Shown one piece after another: positions 1-8,336 of a stretch of 36,649 nucleotides of DNA (its first letter is position 1; each line of letters starts with the position of its first letter). The notes below the pieces were generated by a model that saw only the letters and a program-made list of their open reading frames with translations, was not told the origin of the DNA and made no database searches. Both the position numbers and the translations under genes were made by a program. The DNA is taken from the NCBI GenBank assembly GCA_031292215.1, contig JARLHO010000163.1:1-36649 (forward strand), read 5' to 3'. This DNA is from Syntrophobacteraceae bacterium (GTDB lineage: Bacteria > Desulfobacterota > Syntrophobacteria > Syntrophobacterales > Syntrophobacteraceae).

Positions 1-392
1 GAGACGACGGCCGGTCGAAAGGGCTGCGCCTTCGGACGCCCGATTGGCGAAGCCTCTTATTGCTTCCTTCTCCGTCCACGCGGGGGCAGGTTCTTTTTCA
101 GAGCGGAGGCAAAGCTTAACTCGGCGGTGAACGGTTACAAAATTCGGCGGTGGCCACCCCCTTGTCGCCTCTTGACAGTCCCCCTCCGAGGTCATATCAA
201 AGGCCCAGCACAGCCGATCCCGTCGATTGGCGCGGACCAATCCTCGGTTTCCGGCGGAAGACGACCGCATCTTTTTTTTTCGCACATGACCTTCTTGGCT
301 CGTTTCATTTTGCGCGGCGCACGCAGCTTTAGTCTTTTTTGAGAACTGACGACTTTTTTTAGTGTGGGCAATTTTCACAATCCTCACAGGCG
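1..392. other. Leader region of the hopanoid operon, no supported gene
   Basis: I see no convincing gene here; the short frames lack recognisable content and good ribosome-binding sites. Bases 3-16 (GACGACGGCCGGTC) are the exact reverse complement of 25652-25665 and are followed by AAAGGG in both places apart from one inserted base, so the left edge probably holds the end of an interspersed repeat. A sigma70-like promoter is possible at 172-200. Confidence 0.5.
172..200 (+). promoter_or_regulatory. Candidate sigma70 promoter for shc-hpnP
   Basis: A perfect -35 hexamer TTGACA (172-177) is followed after 17 bases by TATCAA (195-200), four of six matches to the -10 consensus. It would give a leader of roughly 185 bases before the cyclase start. 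Only the -35 is strong. Confidence 0.35.
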
Positions 393-2399
393 ATGGAATC
401 TATTTTGGCGGAGCAATCGCTAAAGACAGGGCTATGTCGGTCGCCTGCCATGCACCCGCATCTGGCTTCGATACGATCGATATTGGAAGACGTAAGACAT
501 GTCACCATGTCGGAGCAGTCCGAGGATGGAAGCTGGCGCTATCTGCTCGAAGGAAGCGTCCTGGCAAACGCCTACTATATCCTGGTCGAAGCCTTATTCC
601 CTCCCTCGGACAGACTTCTTGTCGAAAGCCTGGCCAGGTCCATGGAACGACGACAGATGGCCAATGGCGGCTTTGGTCTTTTCCCGGAGCATCCCGGAGA
701 TTTCAGCACTACGCTTGAAGCTTACCTGGCTTTGCGCCTGGCCGGCCGCCCTCCGGAAGCAGAAAGTGTCGCGGGGGCCAAACGGTTTCTGTGCGCGACC
801 CGGCATGAGCAGAATCTGTCCAATTTGACGCGGGTAACGCTTGCCGCCTTGGGTGTCATACCCTGGTCGGCAGTCCCGGTTTTGCCTCCCGAAATAATTT
901 TGCTGCCGGGCAGGGTCCCTTTTAGCCTCTACGATCTGGCGAGCTATACGCGCGTGCATATGCCCGCGATTATGCTCCTTGCAGCCATGAACGCGAGCCG
1001 CGAGGTTTCCCTCGCCTCGGAAATAAGGGCTCTTCTCGCTCCGCGCCATTTGCGGGCCACGGCATGCTCGCACCCCCTGCTGGGACGGCTCGACCGGCTG
1101 CTCGGGCCACTTCTAGAGCCGATGGTCACACTATGGCGCGCAACGGGGGCCAGAAAGCGGTCCATGGAGTTATGCCGCCGTTTTATCAGGGATCGGGTCG
1201 AAGCGGACGGAACGCTTGGCAGTTATTTGCTCTCGACGATATTTTCGATGTTTGCGCTCTCGTTTCTTGGTCGGCCGGAGGATGCCGAACTGGTTTGCTG
1301 CATGAAAGCTGGGCTTAGGGGTTTTACTTTCGAGAAAAACGGCGAATTGCTCATGCAGCCGTGTACTTCGGCTGTGTGGGATACGGCGCTAAACGTCGCG
1401 GCTTTGCGCCGTCTGGGAGTTTCGGACAGCGACGCCTCGCTTCTTCGAGCGGTCGATTGGCTTTTGGACCGCGAGATCACGGTATTTCCCGACCTTTGGA
1501 AGCGCACCCCGGCAATCCGCGGAGGCGCCTGGGGATTTCAGGCGGTTAACCGCTTTTATCCGGATGTCGACGACACCTGCGCGGTTCTAACGGCCATAAG
1601 CGGTCTGGGCGACCGGTTGGAGCCAAGGGTGGGCGAGGCATTTGCCCGGGGAGTCGAGTGGGTGTTGGCCATGCAAAATCGTGACGGGGGCTTTAGCGCT
1701 TTCGATGTTAACAGCTCCCGGCAATTTCTTGAGCGGCTGCCCTTTAACGACATGGGCCGCGCGATGATCGATCCGAGTTCGGCGGACATGACCGGGCGCA
1801 CCGTGATGTTTTTGTGCGATCTGCGCGACGGGAGGGCCGCCCGCTCGATTCAAAGAGGACTAGCCTGGCTTTACTCGCACCAGGAAACAGACGGTTCGTG
1901 GTGGGGGCGCTGGGGGATCAGTTTCATCTACGGGACCTGGGCCGCGCTCCTTGGCTTGGGTGCGGCCGGGGTGAATCGATTCAATTCCAAGATCGTGGAG
2001 CGAGGATGTAACTGGCTGCGATCGGTGCAAAACGGTGATGGGGGCTGGGGGGAGTCCTGCCGCTCGGATGTGGATGGATGCTTTGTGGGGCGCTCGGAAA
2101 GTACGCCTTCGCAGACCGCATGGGCCCTGGAAGGTCTTTTGGCCTCAGGTTGCAGTCCCCGGGAGGCCGCTTTACGGCGCGGTATCGAATTTTTGATCGA
2201 GAGGTATCGGCCAGGGATCGGGTGGGAGGAAAATTACCCGACGGGAGCGGGATTTGCGGGCAAATTATATCTCATTTATCACAACTATGGAAACCTGTGG
2301 CCGACAATGACGCTTTTGCGGGCAGGCCGTATTCTGGAAATGCAACTGCTGTCGCGGGCCGAGAAAATTATCCGCCCGGCGCGATGCGCAGCCTTATAA
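393..2399 (+). CDS. shc: Squalene-hopene cyclase
   Basis: This is a class II triterpene cyclase that protonates and folds squalene into hopene (hopanoid biosynthesis, HpnF type), a monotopic membrane enzyme. The catalytic motif DVDDT lies at residues 391-395, with D393 the likely proton donor by comparison with known cyclases. QW-type repeats are visible as QNRDGGF (about 428), QETDGSWWGRW (about 497) and QNGDGGWGE (about 546). Other family landmarks are an N-terminal DGSW, PSSADMTGR, STPSQTAWAL and a C-terminal GAGFAGKLYLIYHNYGN block that keeps the two aromatic tyrosines. The length of 668 aa is normal. The ATG at 393 has only a weak upstream AGG; an internal Met at residue 20 is an alternative start. 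The radical-SAM gene follows 51 bases downstream, so the two are probably cotranscribed. Confidence 0.93.
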   Translation: MESILAEQSLKTGLCRSPAMHPHLASIRSILEDVRHVTMSEQSEDGSWRYLLEGSVLANAYYILVEALFPPSDRLLVESLARSMERRQMANGGFGLFPEHPGDFSTTLEAYLALRLAGRPPEAESVAGAKRFLCATRHEQNLSNLTRVTLAALGVIPWSAVPVLPPEIILLPGRVPFSLYDLASYTRVHMPAIMLLAAMNASREVSLASEIRALLAPRHLRATACSHPLLGRLDRLLGPLLEPMVTLWRATGARKRSMELCRRFIRDRVEADGTLGSYLLSTIFSMFALSFLGRPEDAELVCCMKAGLRGFTFEKNGELLMQPCTSAVWDTALNVAALRRLGVSDSDASLLRAVDWLLDREITVFPDLWKRTPAIRGGAWGFQAVNRFYPDVDDTCAVLTAISGLGDRLEPRVGEAFARGVEWVLAMQNRDGGFSAFDVNSSRQFLERLPFNDMGRAMIDPSSADMTGRTVMFLCDLRDGRAARSIQRGLAWLYSHQETDGSWWGRWGISFIYGTWAALLGLGAAGVNRFNSKIVERGCNWLRSVQNGDGGWGESCRSDVDGCFVGRSESTPSQTAWALEGLLASGCSPREAALRRGIEFLIERYRPGIGWEENYPTGAGFAGKLYLIYHNYGNLWPTMTLLRAGRILEMQLLSRAEKIIRPARCAAL

Positions 2400-2450
2400 A
2401 ACCTCGTAGCCTGCGGGGTGGAAACTCTTAGCTTGAAGGAGTGCCCGAAG

Positions 2451-4106
2451 ATGAATTTTCAAACTACTGCGGCTTACCGCGCCCCCGGACACGAACGACG
2501 AATCCTGTGCGTATTCCCCAGGTATGGGATGTCGTTTGGAACCTTTAACTACTCGTTTGCGCTGGCCCCGCCTGTCAAAGCCTTCATGCCGCCGCAGGGG
2601 TTGCTTCTCATTGCGGCGCTGATGCCCAAAGATTGGCAGGTCCGGTTCATCGATGAAAACAATGCGTCGGCCACCGTTGAGGATTTTCGTTGGGCCGACG
2701 CGGTATTTACCTCCGGCATGCACATTCAGCGGGAAGCAATACGCGACGTGATAGAGCGGGGACACAGGGCGGGAAAGTCGGTCATACTCGGGGGCGCATC
2801 GGCCTCAGCCGCTCCGGAATGGTATCCGGAGGCCGACATTATCCATGCGGGAGAAGCAGGGGACGCAACCCTTAAAATCTTCGAATGGGTCGACCGGGAC
2901 CCCTCGCGGCCGCCCGCGCAGGAGATATTTTTCACCTCCGAGCGGCTCAGCATGACCGAGTATCCCCCGCCGGCTTATCACCTGATCGACTTATGCCAAT
3001 ACTTCTTAAGTTCTGTGCAATTTTCCAGCGGATGTCCCAACGGGTGCGAGTTTTGCGACGTCCCGGTCCTCTACGGTCGAAAACCTCGGCGCAAGACACC
3101 GGCGCAAATCATCGCGGAACTCGATCTCCTTGCGGCGGGCGGCGCACCGTCTGTCCATTTTTTGGACGACAACTTCTTCGGCGACCCCGAAGCCACGCGC
3201 GAGTTGCTCCATGAGCTGGTGGCCTGGCAGGACAAATGGGATTGCCTTGTGCGTCTATCCTGCGAAGCGACCCTGGAGATTTCCCAGCACCCCGATCTTT
3301 GCGAACTGCTCCAAAAGGCCTATTTCACCAACATCTTTTGCGGAGTGGAAAGCCCGGAGCCCGAAGCTCTGCGGGCCATAAAGAAATCCTTTAACACAAA
3401 AACCCCCATCCTCGAGGCCATCGATACCTTCAACCGCTATGGCATGGAGGTCGCCGTAGGGCTCATCATGGGCTTTGATACGGACACCGCGGAAACTCCC
3501 CGGGTGCTCGCCGACTTTGTCCGCGCCTCCCAGACCCCCGTCACCACGCTCAACATCCTCTACGCCCTGCCCAAAACCCCGCTGTACAAACGGATGGAAA
3601 CGGCCGGAAGAATCGTCTCCGACACAGGCCGAGACTCCAATATAGAATTCCTGCGACCCTATGACGAGCTGATCAATGACTGGCTTGGCCTCATCGCGGA
3701 GGTGTATGAGCCCCAAGCCCTCTACCAGCGCTACGAAACCCAGGCGATAAAAACCTACCCCAATCGCCGCCGTCCAAAATTCCCGCTGCGCCAGGTCACC
3801 CCTCGCAATCTTCGCCGCGCCTTTTCCATTTTTATCCGGCTGATCTGGCATGTGGGAATCCGCTCCGATTACCGCAGGGTTTTCTGGCGGATGTTTCGAA
3901 CCCAGTTACGCCGGGGGCTGATCGAAAACATTTTCCAGATAGCCCTCGTCGCCCACCATCTCATCCTGTACAGCCGCGACACGATCGCGGGGCGCATACA
4001 CGCGTGCCACTTCGCTCCCCGCATTCGGTGGCAGACGTCGTCTGCCCAATTGCAGGAGACTGAGTCAAATGAAACGGCCTCATCTTCTGCTCTCGTCCCC
4101 AAATGA
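2451..4106 (+). CDS. hpnP: B12-binding radical SAM hopanoid C-2 methylase (HpnP-like)
   Basis: The protein (551 aa) has an N-terminal cobalamin-binding-like domain, a radical SAM core and a DUF4070-type C-terminal region. The [4Fe-4S]/SAM motif is SGCPNGCEFCDV, with cysteines at residues 195, 199 and 202. Several blocks match what I recall of HpnP rather than generic DUF4070 proteins: SFGTFNYSF, KAFMPPQGLLLIAA, SGMHIQR, VQFSSGCP, YGMEV, and a long C-terminal tail including WHVGIRSDYR and VAHHLILY. HpnP installs the C-2 methyl group of hopanoids. I chose the ATG at 2451 because AAGGAG sits nine bases upstream; the frame is open to a GTG at 2418 without such a site. It lies 51 bases after shc. 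Its last 27 bases overlap the 3' end of the convergent exporter gene. The alternative is another B12-radical-SAM methylase acting on a hopanoid. Confidence 0.82.
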   Translation: MNFQTTAAYRAPGHERRILCVFPRYGMSFGTFNYSFALAPPVKAFMPPQGLLLIAALMPKDWQVRFIDENNASATVEDFRWADAVFTSGMHIQREAIRDVIERGHRAGKSVILGGASASAAPEWYPEADIIHAGEAGDATLKIFEWVDRDPSRPPAQEIFFTSERLSMTEYPPPAYHLIDLCQYFLSSVQFSSGCPNGCEFCDVPVLYGRKPRRKTPAQIIAELDLLAAGGAPSVHFLDDNFFGDPEATRELLHELVAWQDKWDCLVRLSCEATLEISQHPDLCELLQKAYFTNIFCGVESPEPEALRAIKKSFNTKTPILEAIDTFNRYGMEVAVGLIMGFDTDTAETPRVLADFVRASQTPVTTLNILYALPKTPLYKRMETAGRIVSDTGRDSNIEFLRPYDELINDWLGLIAEVYEPQALYQRYETQAIKTYPNRRRPKFPLRQVTPRNLRRAFSIFIRLIWHVGIRSDYRRVFWRMFRTQLRRGLIENIFQIALVAHHLILYSRDTIAGRIHACHFAPRIRWQTSSAQLQETESNETASSSALVPK

Positions 4107-6329
4107 GGAGCAGAACTCGTAGATTTTGCTTATCGGGCGAGGCGCCCACCAGTTCCAGCGGCCAAGAAGGCGCATGGTCGCTGGAACGAGCAAACAGCGT
4201 ACCACGGTTGCATCGATTACGATAGCCAGCCCCATGGCGATCCCTATCTCCTTTATGACCGTGAGGTCGGCGAAGGCGAACGCGAAAAGCACAAGGGCCA
4301 TTATCGCCGCGGCGCCGGTGACCATCCGGCCGGTTCGCTCCAGGCTCCGGGCGACCGAGCGGGTATTGTCGCATGTTTTTGCAAACTCCTCGTTGACCCT
4401 GTTTAGCAGCAGCACTTCATAGTCCATCGACAGTCCAAAAATCATGCAAAACATCATGATCGGGTTCATCGCCTCGATTGGACCCGGCGTAAAGTGAAGA
4501 ATGGTCGAGAGGTGACCGTACTCAAAGATCCAGACCAGCGCACCGTAGGAGGCGCTAATTGACAAAATGTTCATCAGCACGGCCTTAAGGGGCAGCAGGA
4601 AAGACCTTAGCATGAGGAAAAGCACGAGGTAGGTCACGATGACCATGAAGCCGATCACGCGGGGAGACTGCGCTTTTATGGCCTCGATGAAATCGAGGTG
4701 AAAGGCGGTTTCCCCGGTAACCAGCACCTCCGCGCCCACTGGCGGGTGGGATGCGCGAATCGCTCGAACGAGGTTTAGCGCCTCTTTGCCCCCGGCGTCC
4801 AAAGAGGTTTGAGCGACGAGCATCACGATGTTTTTCCCAACCGTTTTTTTCAAGGCCGGTTGCAGGCCCTGCGGAAGCTCGGAGACCGGTCGCGAGTAGA
4901 GTCGCACGTATCCGCTGCGGCCTATGGCAGGGTTTAGGTCGACTATGCTCTCTACGGAGTTGACGCCGGGAAGTTTGGACAGCCGGCGGCTAAGGTCGTA
5001 GAGACCCAAGATGTGGTCGGCGCTAAGCGGTGAGCTCCCGGAATACTTGACCACTACAATGATCGGATTGGAATTGGCGTCCTTAAAATCTGTGTGGAGC
5101 TCTTCCCATCCCCTACGGGATTGGGCCGACTTCGGAAGCCCAGTGACATCGGTTGACCCGAGCTCAATGTTTCTAAACGGTATGCCGAGCATGAGGAGAA
5201 AGAGGACCGAGGGCACTAATACCCGCCACGGATGAGCCATCACTGCGGAGGCCAGGGTGTGCCAGAATCGAGTGGTTTTCCCGGGATCGGCGCCGCCTCC
5301 AAACGGGAGTCTCCACACGTTCACCTTAGGTCCCAAAACGGCCAGAATCGCCGGTAGAAAGGTCAAGGCGTACAAAACGGCGATCGCTACGACAATGGCG
5401 CCGGCCATGCCGATCGAATTGACATGGCCGGCGTCTAGCAGAAGTAAACCCAGAAAACCAGTTGCGACCGTTCCCCCGGAGAAAAGAACAGCCCGTCCGG
5501 TAGTCGAAATGGTTTCCTCCAGCGCCTCGGGGACAGGCAGGCGCGCGAGTTCATCGCGAAAGCGGCTCAAGATGAAGAGCGAATAATCTATGGCCACTCC
5601 CAGGCCAACCATCACGATGACATTTTTGGCGTAGACCAGCACCGGGGTAAAGTGGGACAGCACCAGGGCGCCGGCCATGCCGGCCGTTACGGCGAGCAGG
5701 CCGATTACGAGGGGAATAGCGGCCCCGACCACTGAGCCGAACACGAGGACGAGCACCAGCCCAACGACAGGGAGCACCCTGATTTCGCCCCGGCCGGCAT
5801 CGCGTTCCGCAAGCGTTGTGAGGTCGTAATTGCGTGGGGTATGGCCGAACGCGGTTACCTGGAGCAAGGCGGAATGCACTTTGGCGCGCAACTGCGGGTA
5901 GATTTCTGTGGTGATCTCATTTTGGTCTGCGCCGTTGTCCCTTATCTCCACCCTGGCGATTACCGCGCGCCCGTCGCGGGATATATAGCTTTGGTCTACC
6001 CTTGACCCTTCATAGGCGGTTTTAACCGATGCCACACGCGGGTCTTTGCGCAGCGGTTCGAGCGCCTGCAGGACTTCGCGCTTGAAGGCCGGATCGGTGG
6101 CTCTACGAGTTTGGCTTCGAAGGATCAGGCCAAAGGAGGGCAACCGAGAGGGGAGTTGCCTTTTTATTAAATCAAGCGCCTGCGCGGATTTGGTGTTTGA
6201 AGGGATTATTATCGATTCGAGGTGTCCCCCCCGGTTCGTGAGCCATAAGGTGGGGGCAAGGGAAAGAAGCGAAACGACGATTATGAGCCAACGAAAACGA
6301 TAAACGAGTCGAGCCCAGGATTTCAGCAT
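4080..6329 (-). CDS. MMPL/RND-superfamily transporter
   Basis: This 749-aa inner-membrane protein has the duplicated RND layout: a TM helix near residues 14-30, a periplasmic loop, a block of TM helices (about 180-350), a second loop and a second helical block (about 555-740). Charged intramembrane signatures typical of MMPL proteins are GLGVAIDYSLFILSRFRDE (about 240-260) and GLSMDYEVLLLNRVNEEF (about 632-650). MMPL proteins export lipids and hydrophobic compounds using the proton gradient. Convergence with shc-hpnP suggests a role in moving hopanoids or other lipids, comparable to HpnN, but it looks closer to the MMPL/YdfJ branch than to HpnN itself. The terminal codons overlap hpnP on the opposite strand by 27 bases. 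The substrate is unproven. Confidence 0.88.
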   Translation of the reverse strand: MLKSWARLVYRFRWLIIVVSLLSLAPTLWLTNRGGHLESIIIPSNTKSAQALDLIKRQLPSRLPSFGLILRSQTRRATDPAFKREVLQALEPLRKDPRVASVKTAYEGSRVDQSYISRDGRAVIARVEIRDNGADQNEITTEIYPQLRAKVHSALLQVTAFGHTPRNYDLTTLAERDAGRGEIRVLPVVGLVLVLVFGSVVGAAIPLVIGLLAVTAGMAGALVLSHFTPVLVYAKNVIVMVGLGVAIDYSLFILSRFRDELARLPVPEALEETISTTGRAVLFSGGTVATGFLGLLLLDAGHVNSIGMAGAIVVAIAVLYALTFLPAILAVLGPKVNVWRLPFGGGADPGKTTRFWHTLASAVMAHPWRVLVPSVLFLLMLGIPFRNIELGSTDVTGLPKSAQSRRGWEELHTDFKDANSNPIIVVVKYSGSSPLSADHILGLYDLSRRLSKLPGVNSVESIVDLNPAIGRSGYVRLYSRPVSELPQGLQPALKKTVGKNIVMLVAQTSLDAGGKEALNLVRAIRASHPPVGAEVLVTGETAFHLDFIEAIKAQSPRVIGFMVIVTYLVLFLMLRSFLLPLKAVLMNILSISASYGALVWIFEYGHLSTILHFTPGPIEAMNPIMMFCMIFGLSMDYEVLLLNRVNEEFAKTCDNTRSVARSLERTGRMVTGAAAIMALVLFAFAFADLTVIKEIGIAMGLAIVIDATVVRCLLVPATMRLLGRWNWWAPRPISKIYEFCSSFGDESRR

Positions 6330-6701
6330 AATCTCTCACTGTGTGTGAGGCGTAAATAAATTCCAACCGCAGCATAATCCAATAGTAAATCTAAGTACTC
6401 GATGGCTAAAGGGGAGAAGTGATATATCCGGGGGGGGTGGATCGGGATTTAGAGGACTTTAGAAAAAGTCTTCTCACGCGAAGACGCGAAGGGATGAATA
6501 CTTTACGCGTGGGGGGGGGGGGCGAAGGAATGAGCGTTTGGACGACTCCCTGGCCGAGTAAGAGAAGAGAAAAAGGGAATGACGGTTTCGAAAAATTGGG
6601 CCCCAGGCGGTGCGGGGGCCGTCTGCCGCATACGATGTGCAAAAAGATAGGACCACTACGAGCTGTGTCAATCAGGCAAAAGCTTAGCGCTGTCTTTCCG
6701 G

Positions 6702-6957
6702 TATTTCGACCGGGTCGCGGGCTGCGTGCGCCACACGCCGCGAAATGTTGTCCGACCGGTCTGGAGGATAATTGACACCAGCCCTGCGAGAGAAACATTG
6801 AAGTGCGTTCTGCCGCGGTTATAATCCTTTATCTCGACCGGGTCGCGGGCTGCGTGCGCCACACGCCGCGAAACGTTGTCCGACCGGTCTGGAGGATAAT
6901 TGACACCAGCCCTGCGTGAGAAACATTGAAGTGCGTTCTGCCGCGGTTATAATCCTT
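6702..6957 (+). repeat. Two-copy 128-bp tandem direct repeat carrying a promoter-like end
   Basis: Unit 1 (6702-6829) and unit 2 (6830-6957) are identical except for about three substitutions (T/C at position 4 of the unit, AAATG/AAACG, GCGAGAG/GCGTGAG). Each contains the small palindrome GACCGGTC (6754-6761 and 6882-6889) and ends with a perfect TATAAT (6820-6825 and 6948-6953), preceded at 16 bases by TTGAAG. The repeat ends 72 bases before mutY, so it is probably a duplicated promoter block. Confidence 0.9.
6926..6953 (+). promoter_or_regulatory. Candidate mutY promoter (second repeat copy)
   Basis: TTGAAG (6926-6931), 16 bases, then the consensus -10 TATAAT (6948-6953). The same arrangement occurs 128 bases upstream at 6798-6825. 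Transcription would start near 6960, giving a 70-base leader. Confidence 0.5.
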
Positions 6958-7029
6958 GCCAATCAGCCTTCGGTGAAGTGATTCGCAAGAGGTCGAAACG
7001 GGTGTTTCCGATTTTCTGGAATAGATAAG

Positions 7030-8142
7030 ATGTCTTACGAAGATATATTCTCCAACCCTCCCAAGGAAATCGGCAGGCTGCGGGAGGGCCTCCTCGCCTG
7101 GTTTGGCGCAAACGGCCGCAGCTTGCCGTGGCGTGTAAATTATTTGCCTTACCAGGTATGGGTCTCGGAGATCATGCTCCAACAGACCCGGGTAGAGACG
7201 ATGCTGCCCTATTATCATCGATGGATGGCGCGCTTTCCCGATGCCGCCTCCATTGCGAAAGCTCCCGAAGACGAGGTGCTGCGCCTTTGGGAAGGGCTCG
7301 GCTACTATGCCCGCGCAAACAATATCAGACAATCGGCCCAGATTTTGGTCAGGGAATACGGCGGTGAGGTTCCGTGCGATTTTGAGCTGCTGCGCAGACT
7401 GCCCGGGATTGGCCCCTACACGGCGGGGGCGATCATGAGTTTTGCCTTCGACGCCGATTATCCCGCCGCTGACGCGAATGCCGGGCGGATTTTCGCCCGA
7501 CTATTCGATATCGCCACCCCCTCGGGTTCCACGGAGTTTGCCAGGGCTGTCCGGGGCTTTTCCTCAAAGCTCCTGCCCCCTGGAAGGTCTCGGGACTTTA
7601 ACCAGGCGCTAATGGATCTCGGGTCGATGGTTTGCTCCGCCAGGGCGCCCTCGTGCGTCCAGTGTCCGGTATCCTTTTGCTGTGCGGCTTTTCGCAAAGG
7701 ACTTACCGGTGTTCGGCCCGTTAGGGCTCCCAAGGCAATCCCTACACACATCGTCAGGGCTGCTGTCGTTATGGTCCTGGAGGGCAGGGTCCTCATTCGA
7801 AAGAGGCCGGAAACCGGTCTTATGCCACACCTGTGGGAGCTGCCGGGCGGGGAAGTCGCCGAAGGCGACTCACCGGAACAGGCGATTGGCCGGATAGGGG
7901 GCGATGAACTCTGCCTTCGGTTGGGGCCGTTGGAGAGTCTGGGGGTGATATTGCACGCCCACACATCGTTTCGCGTGGAGCTGCACGCCTTTTTGTGCAA
8001 CGGGTGCGACCCCTCGCCCCACTCGGTTGAAACCGGCCCACAGCTAAGGTGGGTATCAATCGATGAACTGGAAAAATTCGCCTTTCCTTCCGCCCATCGC
8101 CGGATTATCGGAGCTTTCCTGGAAAGGGTCAAAGAGCAGTAA
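7030..8142 (+). CDS. mutY: A/G-specific adenine glycosylase MutY
   Basis: MutY removes adenine mispaired with 8-oxoguanine in base-excision repair. The N-terminal HhH-GPD domain is clear: PWR, the catalytic-Glu segment SEIMLQQTRVETMLPYY, GLGYYARA, the helix-hairpin-helix LPGIGPYTAGAI and the Asp-containing DANAGRI in place of the usual DGNVKR. A [4Fe-4S] site follows with the canonical spacing C-x6-C-x2-C-x5-C (CSARAPSCVQCPVSFCC). The C-terminal third (about residue 238 on) is a NUDIX-like domain (LWELPGGEV) that reads 8-oxoG. The length of 370 aa is typical. It has its own upstream tandem promoter repeat and a downstream hairpin, so it is probably monocistronic. The ribosome-binding site before ATG 7030 is poor. 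Confidence 0.95.
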   Translation: MSYEDIFSNPPKEIGRLREGLLAWFGANGRSLPWRVNYLPYQVWVSEIMLQQTRVETMLPYYHRWMARFPDAASIAKAPEDEVLRLWEGLGYYARANNIRQSAQILVREYGGEVPCDFELLRRLPGIGPYTAGAIMSFAFDADYPAADANAGRIFARLFDIATPSGSTEFARAVRGFSSKLLPPGRSRDFNQALMDLGSMVCSARAPSCVQCPVSFCCAAFRKGLTGVRPVRAPKAIPTHIVRAAVVMVLEGRVLIRKRPETGLMPHLWELPGGEVAEGDSPEQAIGRIGGDELCLRLGPLESLGVILHAHTSFRVELHAFLCNGCDPSPHSVETGPQLRWVSIDELEKFAFPSAHRRIIGAFLERVKEQ

Positions 8143-8170
8143 AAGAGGGTCAAGATTAGGCTGATGGATT

Positions 8171-8208
8171 GCGCTTCACCCATCAAACGGGGTGAAACGC
8201 AGTCTTTT
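8171..8208 (+). terminator. Candidate intrinsic terminator after mutY
   Basis: TTCACCC (8175-8181) pairs with GGGTGAA (8190-8196), extended by GCG/CGC (8171-8173 with 8198-8200) across one mismatch, and is followed by AGTCTTTTAG. It lies about 30 bases after the mutY stop. The T-tract is short. Confidence 0.5.
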
Positions 8209-8336
8209 AGAGCGATTTGGTTGTCTTTGAGCATGAATTGTGCTACCTAAGCGGACCCGCTCGGGTTCCGCCAGGCGAGCGCGGAGAATGAAGAGTCGCG
8301 GTTCTTCTTGGTATCTCTGGAATAAAGGTGCGATAA

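Larger units (their letters stand above)
6330..7029. other. Divergent intergenic region with poly-G tracts, hairpin and tandem repeat
   Basis: There is no supported gene between the exporter and mutY. The region holds runs of 8 G (6430-6437) and 12 G (6511-6522), and a GC hairpin GGCCCC/GGGGCC (6599-6604 with 6615-6620). It also contains a CTCACGCGAAGACGCGAAG stretch (6474-6492) resembling one near 20081, and the 128-bp tandem repeat described separately. Promoters for both flanking genes should lie here. Confidence 0.6.

Noticed and set aside
127-342. 71-aa frame in the leader of shc
   Set aside because: Composition is low in hydrophobic core residues, the start lacks a ribosome-binding site and no family is recognisable.
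3255-3851. 198-aa frame antisense to hpnP
   Set aside because: It is a shadow of the radical-SAM gene, whose motifs run through this stretch in the plus strand.
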